A stretch of DNA of 64,000 nucleotides from Nonomuraea longispora. GTDB taxonomy: Bacteria > Actinomycetota > Actinomycetes > Streptosporangiales > Streptosporangiaceae. Location: contig NZ_SMJZ01000006.1 of assembly GCF_004348345.1 (NCBI RefSeq), positions 1 to 64,000 of the forward strand, in the 5' to 3' direction. The first letter of the stretch is position 1. Every line of letters starts with the position of its first letter. Below are positions 36,638-45,123 of the stretch, piece after piece. Below the pieces are notes generated by a model. The model ran no database searches and was not told where the DNA came from. It saw only the letters and a program-made list of their open reading frames with translations. A program made the position numbers and the translations under genes.

Positions 36638-38739
36638 GCAGTGCTCACCTCCCGGTTCTTGGCGGCCCGGGCGAGCTTGCGTTCTGACCGTCGGCGCAGC
36701 ACCCGCGTCACCACGGCGGCGAGCATAACGGTGAGAGCGGCTCCGACGATCACCGAGGCGATGCCGGTGTAGCCGGTGGTGCGGATGGTCAGCCGCACCG
36801 GCTCGCCGTACGCCTTGCCGTCGACGGTCCTGAGCTGCACGGTGACCGTGGCGTCGCCGTTGCCGGTGGCGTTCATCGGCACCGGGACCGTGCCGCTCTG
36901 CCCGACGCCGATGGTCAGCCGCTCGTTCTGGTCTTTGACCTGCAGCAGCTTGCGGTTGTTGGACTGGACGTCGACGTAGAGGGAGATCTGGGCGCCCGTC
37001 GAGTTCTTCACGCTGATGGGCACCACGCCGTCGCTGCCGGCCAGCGATTTGCGTGGCCGGTCGGAGCCGGCTCCGGTGATCGTGACCTTGCCCAGGCGGT
37101 CATCGACCGCCGCGCTCACCTGCTTGGTCAGCGCGCGGCCCGTCCGCGAGCTGGAGCGCCAGGCCGAGGAGGACAGCCTGAGTACGGCCGCGTCGAAGCT
37201 GGACCGTGTCTTCGTCGTGGTGATCTCGGCGGTCAGCTGCGCCTTCTCCCAGGTCTCCTTGACCCGCTTGAGGTATTTGCCGCTCAACTCGTCCTTGCGG
37301 TCGGCGTCGGTGTAGGTCAGCCCGGCGCGCGGCACCGAAGCCTTGCTCGGCTTGATCGACTCAAGCGTGGTCATCTGCAGCCACGGCAGGCGGCCCGCGG
37401 CCTTGAGCAGGGCGGAGACGAGGGCCGGGTTGGGATCCCAGCGCCTCGACGGGGCGATGACCAGCGACCTGGGCGAGGTCTGGCCCTGCTCGGCGGAGAT
37501 CATCGCGGTCTCGGCGATGAAACGCTGCGTGCTGAGCAGGACGCTCGTGGCGCCCTTGGGCTCGAACAGGGCGCTCAGCTGGGGATCGGCGACGAGCGCG
37601 GTGACGGGGCCGTTGACCGAGTCGAGGGTCGAGGCGGCGTCGGGCGTGAACGTGACGGGCGGCTGCGGGGGCAGGTTGCCGGGGTCGAGCAGCACCCGGT
37701 CGACCTTGGCGTCGGAGACCGAGAGCAGGTCGAGCGCGTCCGGGTCGAGCCGGCCGGAGGGCGGCCAGTTGACGTTGGTCTTCACCTCGCGGCCCAGCAG
37801 TTCCCCGGCCTTCTGCCCGGCCAGCTGGATGGCCCTGTTGGGCTGGACGTCGAGGCCGCGGTGGGCCATCCCGGTCACGTCGGGATCGGCGTAGGGGACC
37901 GCCACCACGGGCGAGGAGGCCAGCGAGGTGCGCATGCTCGTCAGCCACGCGCCGGCCGCGGCGCTGGCCGGCCGGCTCTCTTCGCCGTCCTTCGTCCTGA
38001 CCGTGTAGCCGCTCTTCATCACGTCGAGGTCGTCGAGCAGCCCGGGCTCGAAGAACCAGGTCACCGTCTTGGGCGCGACCTGCGCGACGCGGGCCAGGTC
38101 GGCCAGGCGGCCCCGGCCGGCGACCGACTGGCTCAACTTGTCGTCCACGAACATGGACCCGTCGGTCGCCCGGTGCGGCTGGTCGATGATCGGCAGGGCG
38201 ACGGCCAGCTTGTTGCGCGGCGGCTTGGGGACGGTGGGCGGCGCGTAGGTGAGGAACGTGCGCTGCGCGAAGATCGGCACGCCGTACTGGGCCACGTCGA
38301 TGGCGATCGGATAGGCCCCGAACGAGCGGTAGCCGAGCTGCACCGGCGTCGCGGTGAACTCCCAGCGGGTCTCCTCGCCGGCGGCGAGCGGCGGGATGTC
38401 CATCGCCGAGGAGGACGAGACGTTGCCCGGGAGCGTCGTGGTGTTCTGGTCGGCCGCGTAGACCTCCATGGACGCCCGGTCGATGATCCTCTGTGGCGTG
38501 TAGCGCAGGCGTACGCGCATGGCAGGTTTGGGAGCGCCCGTGTCGTTGCGGACCGTGCCGGCGAACTTGATCTCGTCGCTTGGGGAAGTGGGCACGTCGG
38601 GGGTGATCGACGCGATCGACACGGTGACGGTCTGCCTGCTCGCGCTGGTGGCAGCCGTGCCCGGCGTCGCCGCCACCATGAGGGCGAGCAACGCGGCGGA
38701 GAGCACGGCGAGCAGCGTGGCCTTACGGATCACGCGCAT
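36634..38739 (-). CDS. DUF6049 family exported membrane protein
   Basis: The protein has about 701 residues from the ATG at 38739. It has a signal peptide (MRVIRKATLLAVLSAALLAL, cut after an alanine-rich end), a large extracellular part with an immunoglobulin-like first region and a glycoside-hydrolase-like middle, and one C-terminal membrane helix followed by a basic tail. The frame is open further upstream, but that translation is Arg/Pro-rich and not real protein. It is coupled to murJ by a four-base overlap, and this pairing is conserved in actinomycetes. Function is unknown; a cell-envelope role is inferred. Confidence 0.88.
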   Translation of the reverse strand: MRVIRKATLLAVLSAALLALMVAATPGTAATSASRQTVTVSIASITPDVPTSPSDEIKFAGTVRNDTGAPKPAMRVRLRYTPQRIIDRASMEVYAADQNTTTLPGNVSSSSAMDIPPLAAGEETRWEFTATPVQLGYRSFGAYPIAIDVAQYGVPIFAQRTFLTYAPPTVPKPPRNKLAVALPIIDQPHRATDGSMFVDDKLSQSVAGRGRLADLARVAQVAPKTVTWFFEPGLLDDLDVMKSGYTVRTKDGEESRPASAAAGAWLTSMRTSLASSPVVAVPYADPDVTGMAHRGLDVQPNRAIQLAGQKAGELLGREVKTNVNWPPSGRLDPDALDLLSVSDAKVDRVLLDPGNLPPQPPVTFTPDAASTLDSVNGPVTALVADPQLSALFEPKGATSVLLSTQRFIAETAMISAEQGQTSPRSLVIAPSRRWDPNPALVSALLKAAGRLPWLQMTTLESIKPSKASVPRAGLTYTDADRKDELSGKYLKRVKETWEKAQLTAEITTTKTRSSFDAAVLRLSSSAWRSSSRTGRALTKQVSAAVDDRLGKVTITGAGSDRPRKSLAGSDGVVPISVKNSTGAQISLYVDVQSNNRKLLQVKDQNERLTIGVGQSGTVPVPMNATGNGDATVTVQLRTVDGKAYGEPVRLTIRTTGYTGIASVIVGAALTVMLAAVVTRVLRRRSERKLARAAKNREVSTA

Positions 38740-38783
38740 GCCCGAGCTGGAGTACGACGACGCACGCCCGCAATGGTACGGGT

Positions 38784-39308
38784 TCAGTGCCGTCGCGCGA
38801 CCGCCCCACGTGCTCCTCTCAGGCGTGCGCCCCGTAGGTCGGCGAGCTTTCCCGGCAGAAGTTCCAGCAGGTCGCGGGCACGTAAGGAGAGGGCGGTGTG
38901 GCGTTCGCCGATGGGCATGAACACCGGTCCTTCGTCCACGCGCAGCCGGTCGTCGATGAACACGGGCAGCGGCTGCGGCAGCAGCAGCGGGCACACCAGC
39001 CCGTCGGCGTAGTCGGTGGCCGCGTTGACCACGTGGGAGGCGGCGTGGCGCACCTGGCGCGCGCCGAGCAGGGCGCCGACGGCTCCGGGCCTGGGCGGCA
39101 GGGCGACGGGGGAGGTCACCGCGACGACGACCTCGCGGCCGACCCTGGTGGCCACTTCGAGCACGGTGACCATCAGGCACCTCTCGGGCGCCGCGGAGAC
39201 CATGTCCGGCAGTTCCCGCGCGGATGTCATGGGACGCGGAAGGCGTACGATCTCATGATGGACCTGGTGTGCGAGGAGCCGGCGGTGGATCGCGAGGGCA
39301 TCCTTCAT
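38784..39308 (-). CDS. YbaK/EbsC-type aminoacyl-tRNA deacylase-like protein
   Basis: The 174-residue protein starts at 39308 after AGGAGG (39313-39318). The opening KDALAIHRRLLAHQVHHEIV and PERCLMVTVLEVATRVG match the YbaK/ProX fold, which removes misattached amino acids from tRNA. The family lysine is hard to place, because the AVTSPVALPPRPGAVGALLG region has drifted. It is divergent from cca, another tRNA gene, across an 80-base promoter gap. Confidence 0.78.
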   Translation of the reverse strand: MKDALAIHRRLLAHQVHHEIVRLPRPMTSARELPDMVSAAPERCLMVTVLEVATRVGREVVVAVTSPVALPPRPGAVGALLGARQVRHAASHVVNAATDYADGLVCPLLLPQPLPVFIDDRLRVDEGPVFMPIGERHTALSLRARDLLELLPGKLADLRGARLRGARGAVARRH

Positions 39309-39388
39309 ATAGTCCTCCTTACCTCGTTCCATGGCCCCCGACGGTCCTTTGACCGAAGGTAACCCGGACCTGGTGTGGCTCGGGGGAT

Positions 39389-40852
39389 ATGTTCCGGAAG
39401 GACCCACTGCGTTTGTCCGACTCAACTCTGACCGAAAGCCAGCGGCAGGCCATGCACGACCTGTTCCGCAAGATCGCGCCGGCGGCCGACGAGCTCGGCC
39501 GCCTGTTCGCCGCGCACGGCCACGAGCTCGCCCTGGTCGGCGGGCCCGTGCGTGACCTCCTCCTCGGCCGCATCGGCAACGACCTCGACCTGACCACCGA
39601 CGCCCGCCCCGAGCGGGTGCTGGAGATCGTCAAGGACTGGGCCGACTCCGTGTGGACGATCGGCATCGACTTCGGCACCGTCGGCCTGCGCAAAGGCGGC
39701 TCGCTCATCGAGATCACGACCTACCGCAGCGAGTCGTACGACCCGAAGTCGCGCAAACCCGACGTCATGTACGGCGAGACGCTGGAGGCCGACCTGGAGC
39801 GGCGCGACTTCGCGGTCAACGCGATGGCGGTGCGGCTGCCGGGGCACGAGTTCATCGACCCCTACGGCGGGCTGCGCGACCTGCGGGCCGGGCTGCTGCG
39901 CACACCGGGGTCTCCCGAACGCTCCTTCGGCGATGATCCGCTGCGCATGTTGCGGGCGGCCAGGTTCGCCTCGCAGCTCGGGTTCACGGTCGACGACGAC
40001 GCCCTGGCGGCGATGTCCGCGATGGCCGAGCGCATCCAGATCGTCTCGGCCGAGCGCATCCGTGACGAGCTCGACAAGCTCGTCTGCGGCGCCAACCCGC
40101 GCGAGGGGCTGCGGCTGCTGGTGCAGACGGGGCTGGCGGCGTACGTGCTGCCCGAGCTGCCCAAGCTGCGCCTCGAGATCGACGAGCACCACCGGCACAA
40201 GGACGTCTACGAGCACACGTTGACGGTGCTCGACCAGGCCATCGCGCAGGAGGAGGACGGCAAGCCCGACAAGATCCTGCGCTGGACGGCGCTCATGCAC
40301 GACGTCGGCAAGCCGAAGACGCGCCGCCACGAGCCGGGCGGCCGGGTGTCGTTCCACCACCACGAGGTGGTCGGCGCCCAGATGACCAAGAAGCGCATGA
40401 CCGAGCTGAAGTTCCCCAAGGACGTCGTGTCCGACGTCTCCCGGCTGGTCGAGCTGCACCTGCGCTTCCACGGCTACGGCACGGGGGAGTGGACCGACAG
40501 CGCCGTGCGTCGCTACGTGCGCGACGCCGGCCATCTGCTCGACCGGCTGCACAAGCTGACCAGGGCCGACTGCACGACCCGCAACAAGCGCAAGGCCGCG
40601 GCGCTGGCGCGGACCTACGACCACCTGGAGGAGCGCATCGCCAGGCTGGCCGAGGAGGAGGAGCTGGCCAAGATCCGCCCCGAGCTCGACGGCAACGAGA
40701 TCCAGCGGGTGCTCGGGGTCGGGCCTGGGCCGGTCGTGGGGCGGGCGTACAAGTTCCTGCTCGAGCTCAGGCTCGACAAGGGCATGATCGGCAAGGAGGC
40801 GGCCACGGAGGCGCTGCTGGAGTGGGCCAGGTCAGACGACCTCGGCGCGTGA
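39389..40852 (+). CDS. cca: CCA tRNA nucleotidyltransferase
   Basis: This 487-residue class II enzyme adds or repairs the 3' CCA of tRNAs, which is needed here since the tRNA-Ile gene lacks an encoded CCA. The nucleotidyltransferase core shows LVGGPVRDLLLGR and the DLDLTTDA metal site, followed by RRDFAVNAMA and the DDPLRMLRAARFASQ template region. A HD domain follows (ALMHDVGKPKTR). Its 3' end overlaps the convergent MFS gene by 21 bases. Similar proteins near oriC were once called poly(A) polymerase PcnA. Confidence 0.95.
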   Translation: MFRKDPLRLSDSTLTESQRQAMHDLFRKIAPAADELGRLFAAHGHELALVGGPVRDLLLGRIGNDLDLTTDARPERVLEIVKDWADSVWTIGIDFGTVGLRKGGSLIEITTYRSESYDPKSRKPDVMYGETLEADLERRDFAVNAMAVRLPGHEFIDPYGGLRDLRAGLLRTPGSPERSFGDDPLRMLRAARFASQLGFTVDDDALAAMSAMAERIQIVSAERIRDELDKLVCGANPREGLRLLVQTGLAAYVLPELPKLRLEIDEHHRHKDVYEHTLTVLDQAIAQEEDGKPDKILRWTALMHDVGKPKTRRHEPGGRVSFHHHEVVGAQMTKKRMTELKFPKDVVSDVSRLVELHLRFHGYGTGEWTDSAVRRYVRDAGHLLDRLHKLTRADCTTRNKRKAAALARTYDHLEERIARLAEEEELAKIRPELDGNEIQRVLGVGPGPVVGRAYKFLLELRLDKGMIGKEAATEALLEWARSDDLGA

Positions 40853-42118
40853 CGCGGTGGTGATCATCCGGTAGACGAGCGCCGCCGCCGGATAGCCGAC
40901 CGAGATGATCACCACGGCGGCGTACGACTTGCCGTCGGCCGGCAGGATCACCGCCGACACGGCGGCGGCGAGCACGTACATGCCGTTGAAGAGCATGTCG
41001 TAGAGGGAGAACGCGCGGCCCCTGTAGATGTCCTCGACGTCGCGCTGGACCGTCGTGTCGGCGCAGATCTTGACGCTCTGCCCGGCCACGCCCAGCACGA
41101 ACCCGGCCACCGGCAGCCCCCACTCCTGGAAGGGCAGCACGAGCGCCGCCGTCAGCACGCCCGCTCCCGCCATCGCGATCTGCACCCACCGCTCGATCCC
41201 GAACCAATCGGTCGTGTACGGGGTGATGACCACGGCGAGGGCCGTGCCGATGCCGGCGCCGACCACGACGAGGCCGACCCCGCGCAGCGCGGTCTCGGCG
41301 TCGCCGTCGGCGAAGTAGTAGCGGTAGAGGATGATGCCGAGCGCGGTGGACATGCCGAACAGGAACCGGTGCGTGGCCATCGCGCCCATCGTCGCGGCGG
41401 CCACCCGGTGGCGCACCAGGTGCCTGGCGCCGTCGATGAGACCGGTGACGACGTTGCGCAGGGCCTGGCGGGCCTGCGGCAGGTCGGGGTCGGACCATGG
41501 GCCGAGCAGCCGGCGGTCCATGGTCCGCGCCACGAGCGCGCTCAGCGTGAACACCACGCCGGACGTCGCCAGCAGCAGCGCCACGCCGAAGTCGCCGCCG
41601 CCGAAGATCTCCCGCAACAGGAACCCAAGACCGGCGCCGATGAACGTGGCCACCGTCCCTGAGGTGGGGGTGACGGCGTTGGCCGCGATCAGCCGCTCGG
41701 GTGGGACGACGTGCGGCAGCGAGGCGCCGAGCGCGGCCAGGAAGAACCGGTTGACGCCGAGCACCAGCAGCGCCGCGCCGTAGAACAGCGGGTCGGGCAC
41801 GTCGGCGACGACCAGCCCGGCCGCCACGAGCAGCAGCACACCGCGTATGAAGGGCGCGACCACCAGGATCTGCCGCCGCGACCAGCGGTCGATGAACACG
41901 CCGACGAACGGCCCGAGCACGCTGTACGGCAGCAGCAGCACGGCCAGCCCCACCGCCACCTCGAGCGCGGTCGTCTGGTTCTCGGGGCTGAAGAAGGCGA
42001 AACCCGTCACGCCGAACTGGAAGATCCCGTCGGAGAACTGGGAGACCAGACGGGTCCCGAACAGGCGCCGGAAATCTCTGCCCCGCAGGACCACGCGGAG
42101 ATCGGCGACGAATGACAC
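40832..42118 (-). CDS. Major facilitator superfamily transporter
   Basis: The 428-residue protein has 12 predicted membrane helices and the MFS loop motif GVFIDRWSRRQILV between helices 2 and 3. The N-terminal SFVADLRVVLRGRDFRRLFG is typical of actinomycete drug/proton antiporter-like members. The substrate is unknown. The start is a GTG. A convergent overlap with cca means the two transcripts can form an antisense pair at their ends. Confidence 0.87.
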   Translation of the reverse strand: MSFVADLRVVLRGRDFRRLFGTRLVSQFSDGIFQFGVTGFAFFSPENQTTALEVAVGLAVLLLPYSVLGPFVGVFIDRWSRRQILVVAPFIRGVLLLVAAGLVVADVPDPLFYGAALLVLGVNRFFLAALGASLPHVVPPERLIAANAVTPTSGTVATFIGAGLGFLLREIFGGGDFGVALLLATSGVVFTLSALVARTMDRRLLGPWSDPDLPQARQALRNVVTGLIDGARHLVRHRVAAATMGAMATHRFLFGMSTALGIILYRYYFADGDAETALRGVGLVVVGAGIGTALAVVITPYTTDWFGIERWVQIAMAGAGVLTAALVLPFQEWGLPVAGFVLGVAGQSVKICADTTVQRDVEDIYRGRAFSLYDMLFNGMYVLAAAVSAVILPADGKSYAAVVIISVGYPAAALVYRMITTASRAEVV

Positions 42119-42222
42119 GCCGTCAGCCTAGCCCCGGACCCGTCGTGCGGGACGCGCGGATGCCGGTCCAGCAGGTGAACCCGGCTTCCCCACAGCACAC
42201 ATGATCACGTACGCTTCGAAGC

Positions 42223-42807
42223 GTGACGACTGACGAACTCGTTGTGCTGGTCGATCGCAGTGGCCATCCGCTCGGCACCGCGCCGAAGATGTCGGTGCAC
42301 TGCCATGACACCCCCCTTCACCTGGCCTTCTCCAGCTATGTCTTCGACCGGGACGGCCGCGTACTGCTCACCAGGAGGGCCGACCACAAGCTCACCTGGC
42401 CCGGCGTCTGGACCAACAGCTGCTGCGGCCACCCGCTGCCGGGTGAGTCGCTCGACCGCGCGGTCATGCGCCGGCTCTCCTACGAGCTGGGGCTGAAGGC
42501 CGAGCGCGCCGACCTGATGCTGCCCGCCTTCGCCTACCGCGCCGTCATGTCCAACGGCATCGTCGAGCACGAGCTCTGCCCGGTCTTCCGGGTCACGGTC
42601 GACGCGCCCGTCGTGCCCAACCCCGACGAGGTGGGGGAGACCTCGTGGATGCCGTGGAAGGAGTTCGCCGAGGGCGTGCTCAACGGCCTGCTGGCGATCT
42701 CGCCGTGGTGCAGGGAGCAGGTGCCGCAGCTGGCGAGGCTCGGCTCCGACCCGCTCACCTGGCGGCCAGCTCCGGCCGACGAGCTGCCTCCCGCGGCCCG
42801 TCTGTGA
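42223..42807 (+). CDS. idi: Isopentenyl-diphosphate delta-isomerase, type 1
   Basis: The 194-residue Nudix-fold enzyme interconverts isopentenyl and dimethylallyl diphosphate. The catalytic cysteine is in WTNSCCGHP and the catalytic glutamate in VEHELCPVF. Metal-binding histidines are in the N-terminal HCHDTPLHLAFS. It starts with GTG and diverges from the MFS gene across about 100 bases. Being alone without other isoprenoid genes is usual in this region of actinomycete chromosomes. Confidence 0.95.
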   Translation: MTTDELVVLVDRSGHPLGTAPKMSVHCHDTPLHLAFSSYVFDRDGRVLLTRRADHKLTWPGVWTNSCCGHPLPGESLDRAVMRRLSYELGLKAERADLMLPAFAYRAVMSNGIVEHELCPVFRVTVDAPVVPNPDEVGETSWMPWKEFAEGVLNGLLAISPWCREQVPQLARLGSDPLTWRPAPADELPPAARL

Positions 42808-42813
42808 GCGAAG

Positions 42814-42845
42814 CCCAGGGCGCCGCACAGGCGCGGCGCCCTGGG
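42814..42845. terminator. Bidirectional terminator between idi and ino1
   Basis: CCCAGGGCGCCGC pairs perfectly over 13 bases with GCGGCGCCCTGGG around a six-base loop. It starts six bases after idi and ends 13 before the convergent ino1 stop codon. Confidence 0.85.
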
Positions 42846-42858
42846 GATGGTGCGGAGG

Positions 42859-43938
42859 TCAGCGTTCGACTTCGCCGCGGATGAACTTCTCGACGTATTC
42901 GCGGGCCTGGTCGTCGGAGTACTGCTCGGGCGGGGACTTCATGAAGTAGGAGGAGGCCGACAGGATGGGCCCGGCGATGCCGCGGTCGAGGGCGATCTTG
43001 GCGGCGCGGACGGCGTCGATGATGATGCCGGCGGAGTTGGGTGAGTCCCACACCTCGAGCTTGTATTCCAGGTTGAGCGGGGTGTCGCCGAAGGAGCGGC
43101 CTTCGAGGCGGACGTAGGCCCATTTGCGGTCGTCGAGCCAGGGCACATGGTCGGAGGGGCCGATGTGCACGTCGCTCTTGCCCATCTCGCGGGGGATCTG
43201 GGAGGTGACCGACTGGGTCTTGGAGATCTTCTTGGACTGCAGGCGCTTGCGCTCCAGCATGTTCATGAAGTCCATGTTGCCGCCGAAGTTGAGCTGGTAG
43301 GTGCGTAGCAGCTCGACGCCGCGGTCTTCGAAGAGCTTGGCCATGACGCGGTGGGTGATGGTGGCGCCGACCTGGGATTTGATGTCGTCGCCGACGATGG
43401 GCACGCCGGCGTCGGTGAACTTGGCCGCCCAGACGGGGTCGGAGGCGATGAAGACGGGCAGCGCGTTGACGAAGGCGACGCCCGCGTCGATGGCGCACTG
43501 GGCGTAGAAGCGGTCTGCGTCCTCGGAGCCGACGGGCAGGTAGGAGACCAGGACGTCGGCCTGGTTGTCGCGCAGCACCTGGACCACGTCGACGGGCGTC
43601 TCGTCGGACTCGTCGATGATGTCCTGGTAGAACTCGCCGAGTCCGTCGAAGGTGGGCCCGCGTTGCACGGTCACGCCGGTGGGCGGCACATCGGTGATCT
43701 TGATGGTGTTGTTCTCGCTGGCGACGATGGCCTCGGACAGGTCACGGCCGACCTTTTTGGCGTCAACGTCGAAGGCCGCGACGAACTCGACGTCGCCGAC
43801 GTGGTAATCGCCGAACTTCACGTGCATCAGGCCCGGGACCCGTGTGTCCGGGTCGGCGTCCTTGTAATAGTGAACACCCTGGACCAGCGACGACGCGCAG
43901 TTGCCGACACCGACAATGGCCACGCGAACCGAACCCAT
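42859..43938 (-). CDS. ino1: Inositol-3-phosphate synthase
   Basis: This enzyme turns glucose 6-phosphate into 1L-myo-inositol 3-phosphate, the first step to phosphatidylinositol and mycothiol. The 359-residue protein starts at 43938 after GGGAG; an upstream ATG at 43959 overlaps padR. The NAD-binding [18 protein letters not shown], the [16 protein letters not shown] segment and the [11 protein letters not shown] active-site region are all present. It is coupled to padR, whose stop lies 14 bases downstream of the ino1 start. Confidence 0.96.
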   Translation of the reverse strand: MGSVRVAIVGVGNCASSLVQGVHYYKDADPDTRVPGLMHVKFGDYHVGDVEFVAAFDVDAKKVGRDLSEAIVASENNTIKITDVPPTGVTVQRGPTFDGLGEFYQDIIDESDETPVDVVQVLRDNQADVLVSYLPVGSEDADRFYAQCAIDAGVAFVNALPVFIASDPVWAAKFTDAGVPIVGDDIKSQVGATITHRVMAKLFEDRGVELLRTYQLNFGGNMDFMNMLERKRLQSKKISKTQSVTSQIPREMGKSDVHIGPSDHVPWLDDRKWAYVRLEGRSFGDTPLNLEYKLEVWDSPNSAGIIIDAVRAAKIALDRGIAGPILSASSYFMKSPPEQYSDDQAREYVEKFIRGEVER

Positions 43939-43951
43939 CGCACTCGCTCCC

Positions 43952-44536
43952 TTACTCATCAGTTGACGTGGTGTCTCTGCCGGGCTCTTCCGAGGCCCGG
44001 CGCTCCGTTGCGATCAGCTCGTTGAGCCAGCGCACCTCGCGCTCGACCGACTCGAGCCCGTGACGCTGCAGCTCGAGCGTGTAGCTGTCGAGACGTTCCC
44101 TGGTGCGCGCCAGCGCCGTGCGCACCGCGTCGAGCCGCTCTTCCAGCCGGCTGCGGCGGCCTTCGAGAATGCGCAGCCGCACCTCGGCCTCGGTGTGCCG
44201 GAAAAACGCGAAATGCACGCCGAAGCTCTCGTCCTCCCATGCGGAAGGACCGGCCTGCGTGAGCAGGTCCTGCAGGCGTTCCTTGCCTTCGGCGGTCAGC
44301 TTGTAAACGATTTTCGACCGGCCGCCGACGATCGTGGTGGAAGCGGGCTGCTCCTCCGCGATGAGGCCCCGAGCGAGAAGTGATCGCAGACAGGGGTAAA
44401 GCGATCCGTAGGAGAACGCACGGAACATCCCCAGCAGGGCGTTGAGACGTTTGCGCAGCTCATAGCCGTGCAGCGGCGTTTCGTGCAGCGACCCGAGCAC
44501 GGCCAGCTCCAGGACCCTGCCCTGCCCGCTGGCCAT
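43952..44536 (-). CDS. PadR family transcriptional regulator
   Basis: The 194-residue protein starts at 44536. The winged helix ([20 protein letters not shown], then [19 protein letters not shown]) and the wing with [15 protein letters not shown] are typical. A long coiled-coil C-terminus serves dimerisation. It is co-transcribed with ino1, and a perfect palindrome lies 23 bases upstream of its start. It probably represses its own operon, and so may control inositol synthesis. The ligand is unknown. Confidence 0.92.
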   Translation of the reverse strand: MASGQGRVLELAVLGSLHETPLHGYELRKRLNALLGMFRAFSYGSLYPCLRSLLARGLIAEEQPASTTIVGGRSKIVYKLTAEGKERLQDLLTQAGPSAWEDESFGVHFAFFRHTEAEVRLRILEGRRSRLEERLDAVRTALARTRERLDSYTLELQRHGLESVEREVRWLNELIATERRASEEPGRDTTSTDE

Positions 44537-44558
44537 GGGAACCGCCCCCTCTCGCGTC

Positions 44559-44579
44559 GATGTATCGAGCCGATACATC
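44559..44579. promoter_or_regulatory. Probable PadR operator
   Basis: GATGTATCG and CGATACATC form a perfect nine-base inverted repeat around three bases. The ATGT and ACAT ends match the style of PadR-family operators. It lies between padR and the divergent DUF5318 gene and could affect both. Confidence 0.75.
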
Positions 44580-44669
44580 CCGATGATACGTCGTGGCGCT
44601 ATATCGCTGCAATCTATGATTCCGCGGAGTCGTTGGGATGGACACTCAAAACGCCGTAGTCTGACGCTC

Positions 44670-45056
44670 ATGTGGTCACAGCGAAGGGTGGTGGATTACG
44701 GTCTCGCGAAGAGAGCGGCAGTCCGCTCCCTGCATTCCGGGCGAGCCTCGCGCGGTGACGTCTGTGACGCACAGCCCTACCTCCTTCGCGCGGCCCGCCA
44801 CTTCGGCGAGCCGACCGAACGTCTCTGCCCGGTCTGCGAAAGGGAGAACGTCACCAATGTGACTTATGTCTACGGTGAGTGCCTTGGGCGCCATGCCGGC
44901 CAGGCAAAAGTCACATCAGAGCTCATCACCATGGCTCATGATTACGATGAGTTCCGGGTGTACGTTGTCGAGGTCTGCCAAGGTTGTTCCTGGAACCACT
45001 TGACGGTTTCGTACGTACTCGGGAACGGACCGCCTGACCTCGTCGGCCAAGCGTGA
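44670..45056 (+). CDS. DUF5318 family protein
   Basis: The 128-residue protein begins WSQRRVVDYGLAKRAAVRSL and has two CxxC pairs (LCPVCE and VCQGCSWNH), suggesting one bound zinc. The segments CDAQPYLLRAARHFGEPTE and VTYVYGECLG are typical of the family, which is limited to actinobacteria and lies next to a bifunctional penicillin-binding protein gene. Function is unknown. Its promoter region is shared with padR. Confidence 0.9.
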   Translation: MWSQRRVVDYGLAKRAAVRSLHSGRASRGDVCDAQPYLLRAARHFGEPTERLCPVCERENVTNVTYVYGECLGRHAGQAKVTSELITMAHDYDEFRVYVVEVCQGCSWNHLTVSYVLGNGPPDLVGQA

Positions 45057-45123
45057 AGACCGAGGGCGGCGAGGAGCCTCACGCCCAACCGCCGTTTCAG
45101 TTCCGACGACGTTGCGAGGACGT

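Noticed and set aside
38740-39180. Upstream extension of the DUF6049 protein
   Set aside because: The extension is Arg/Pro/Ala-rich, overlaps the YbaK-type gene, and a clear signal peptide begins at 38739.
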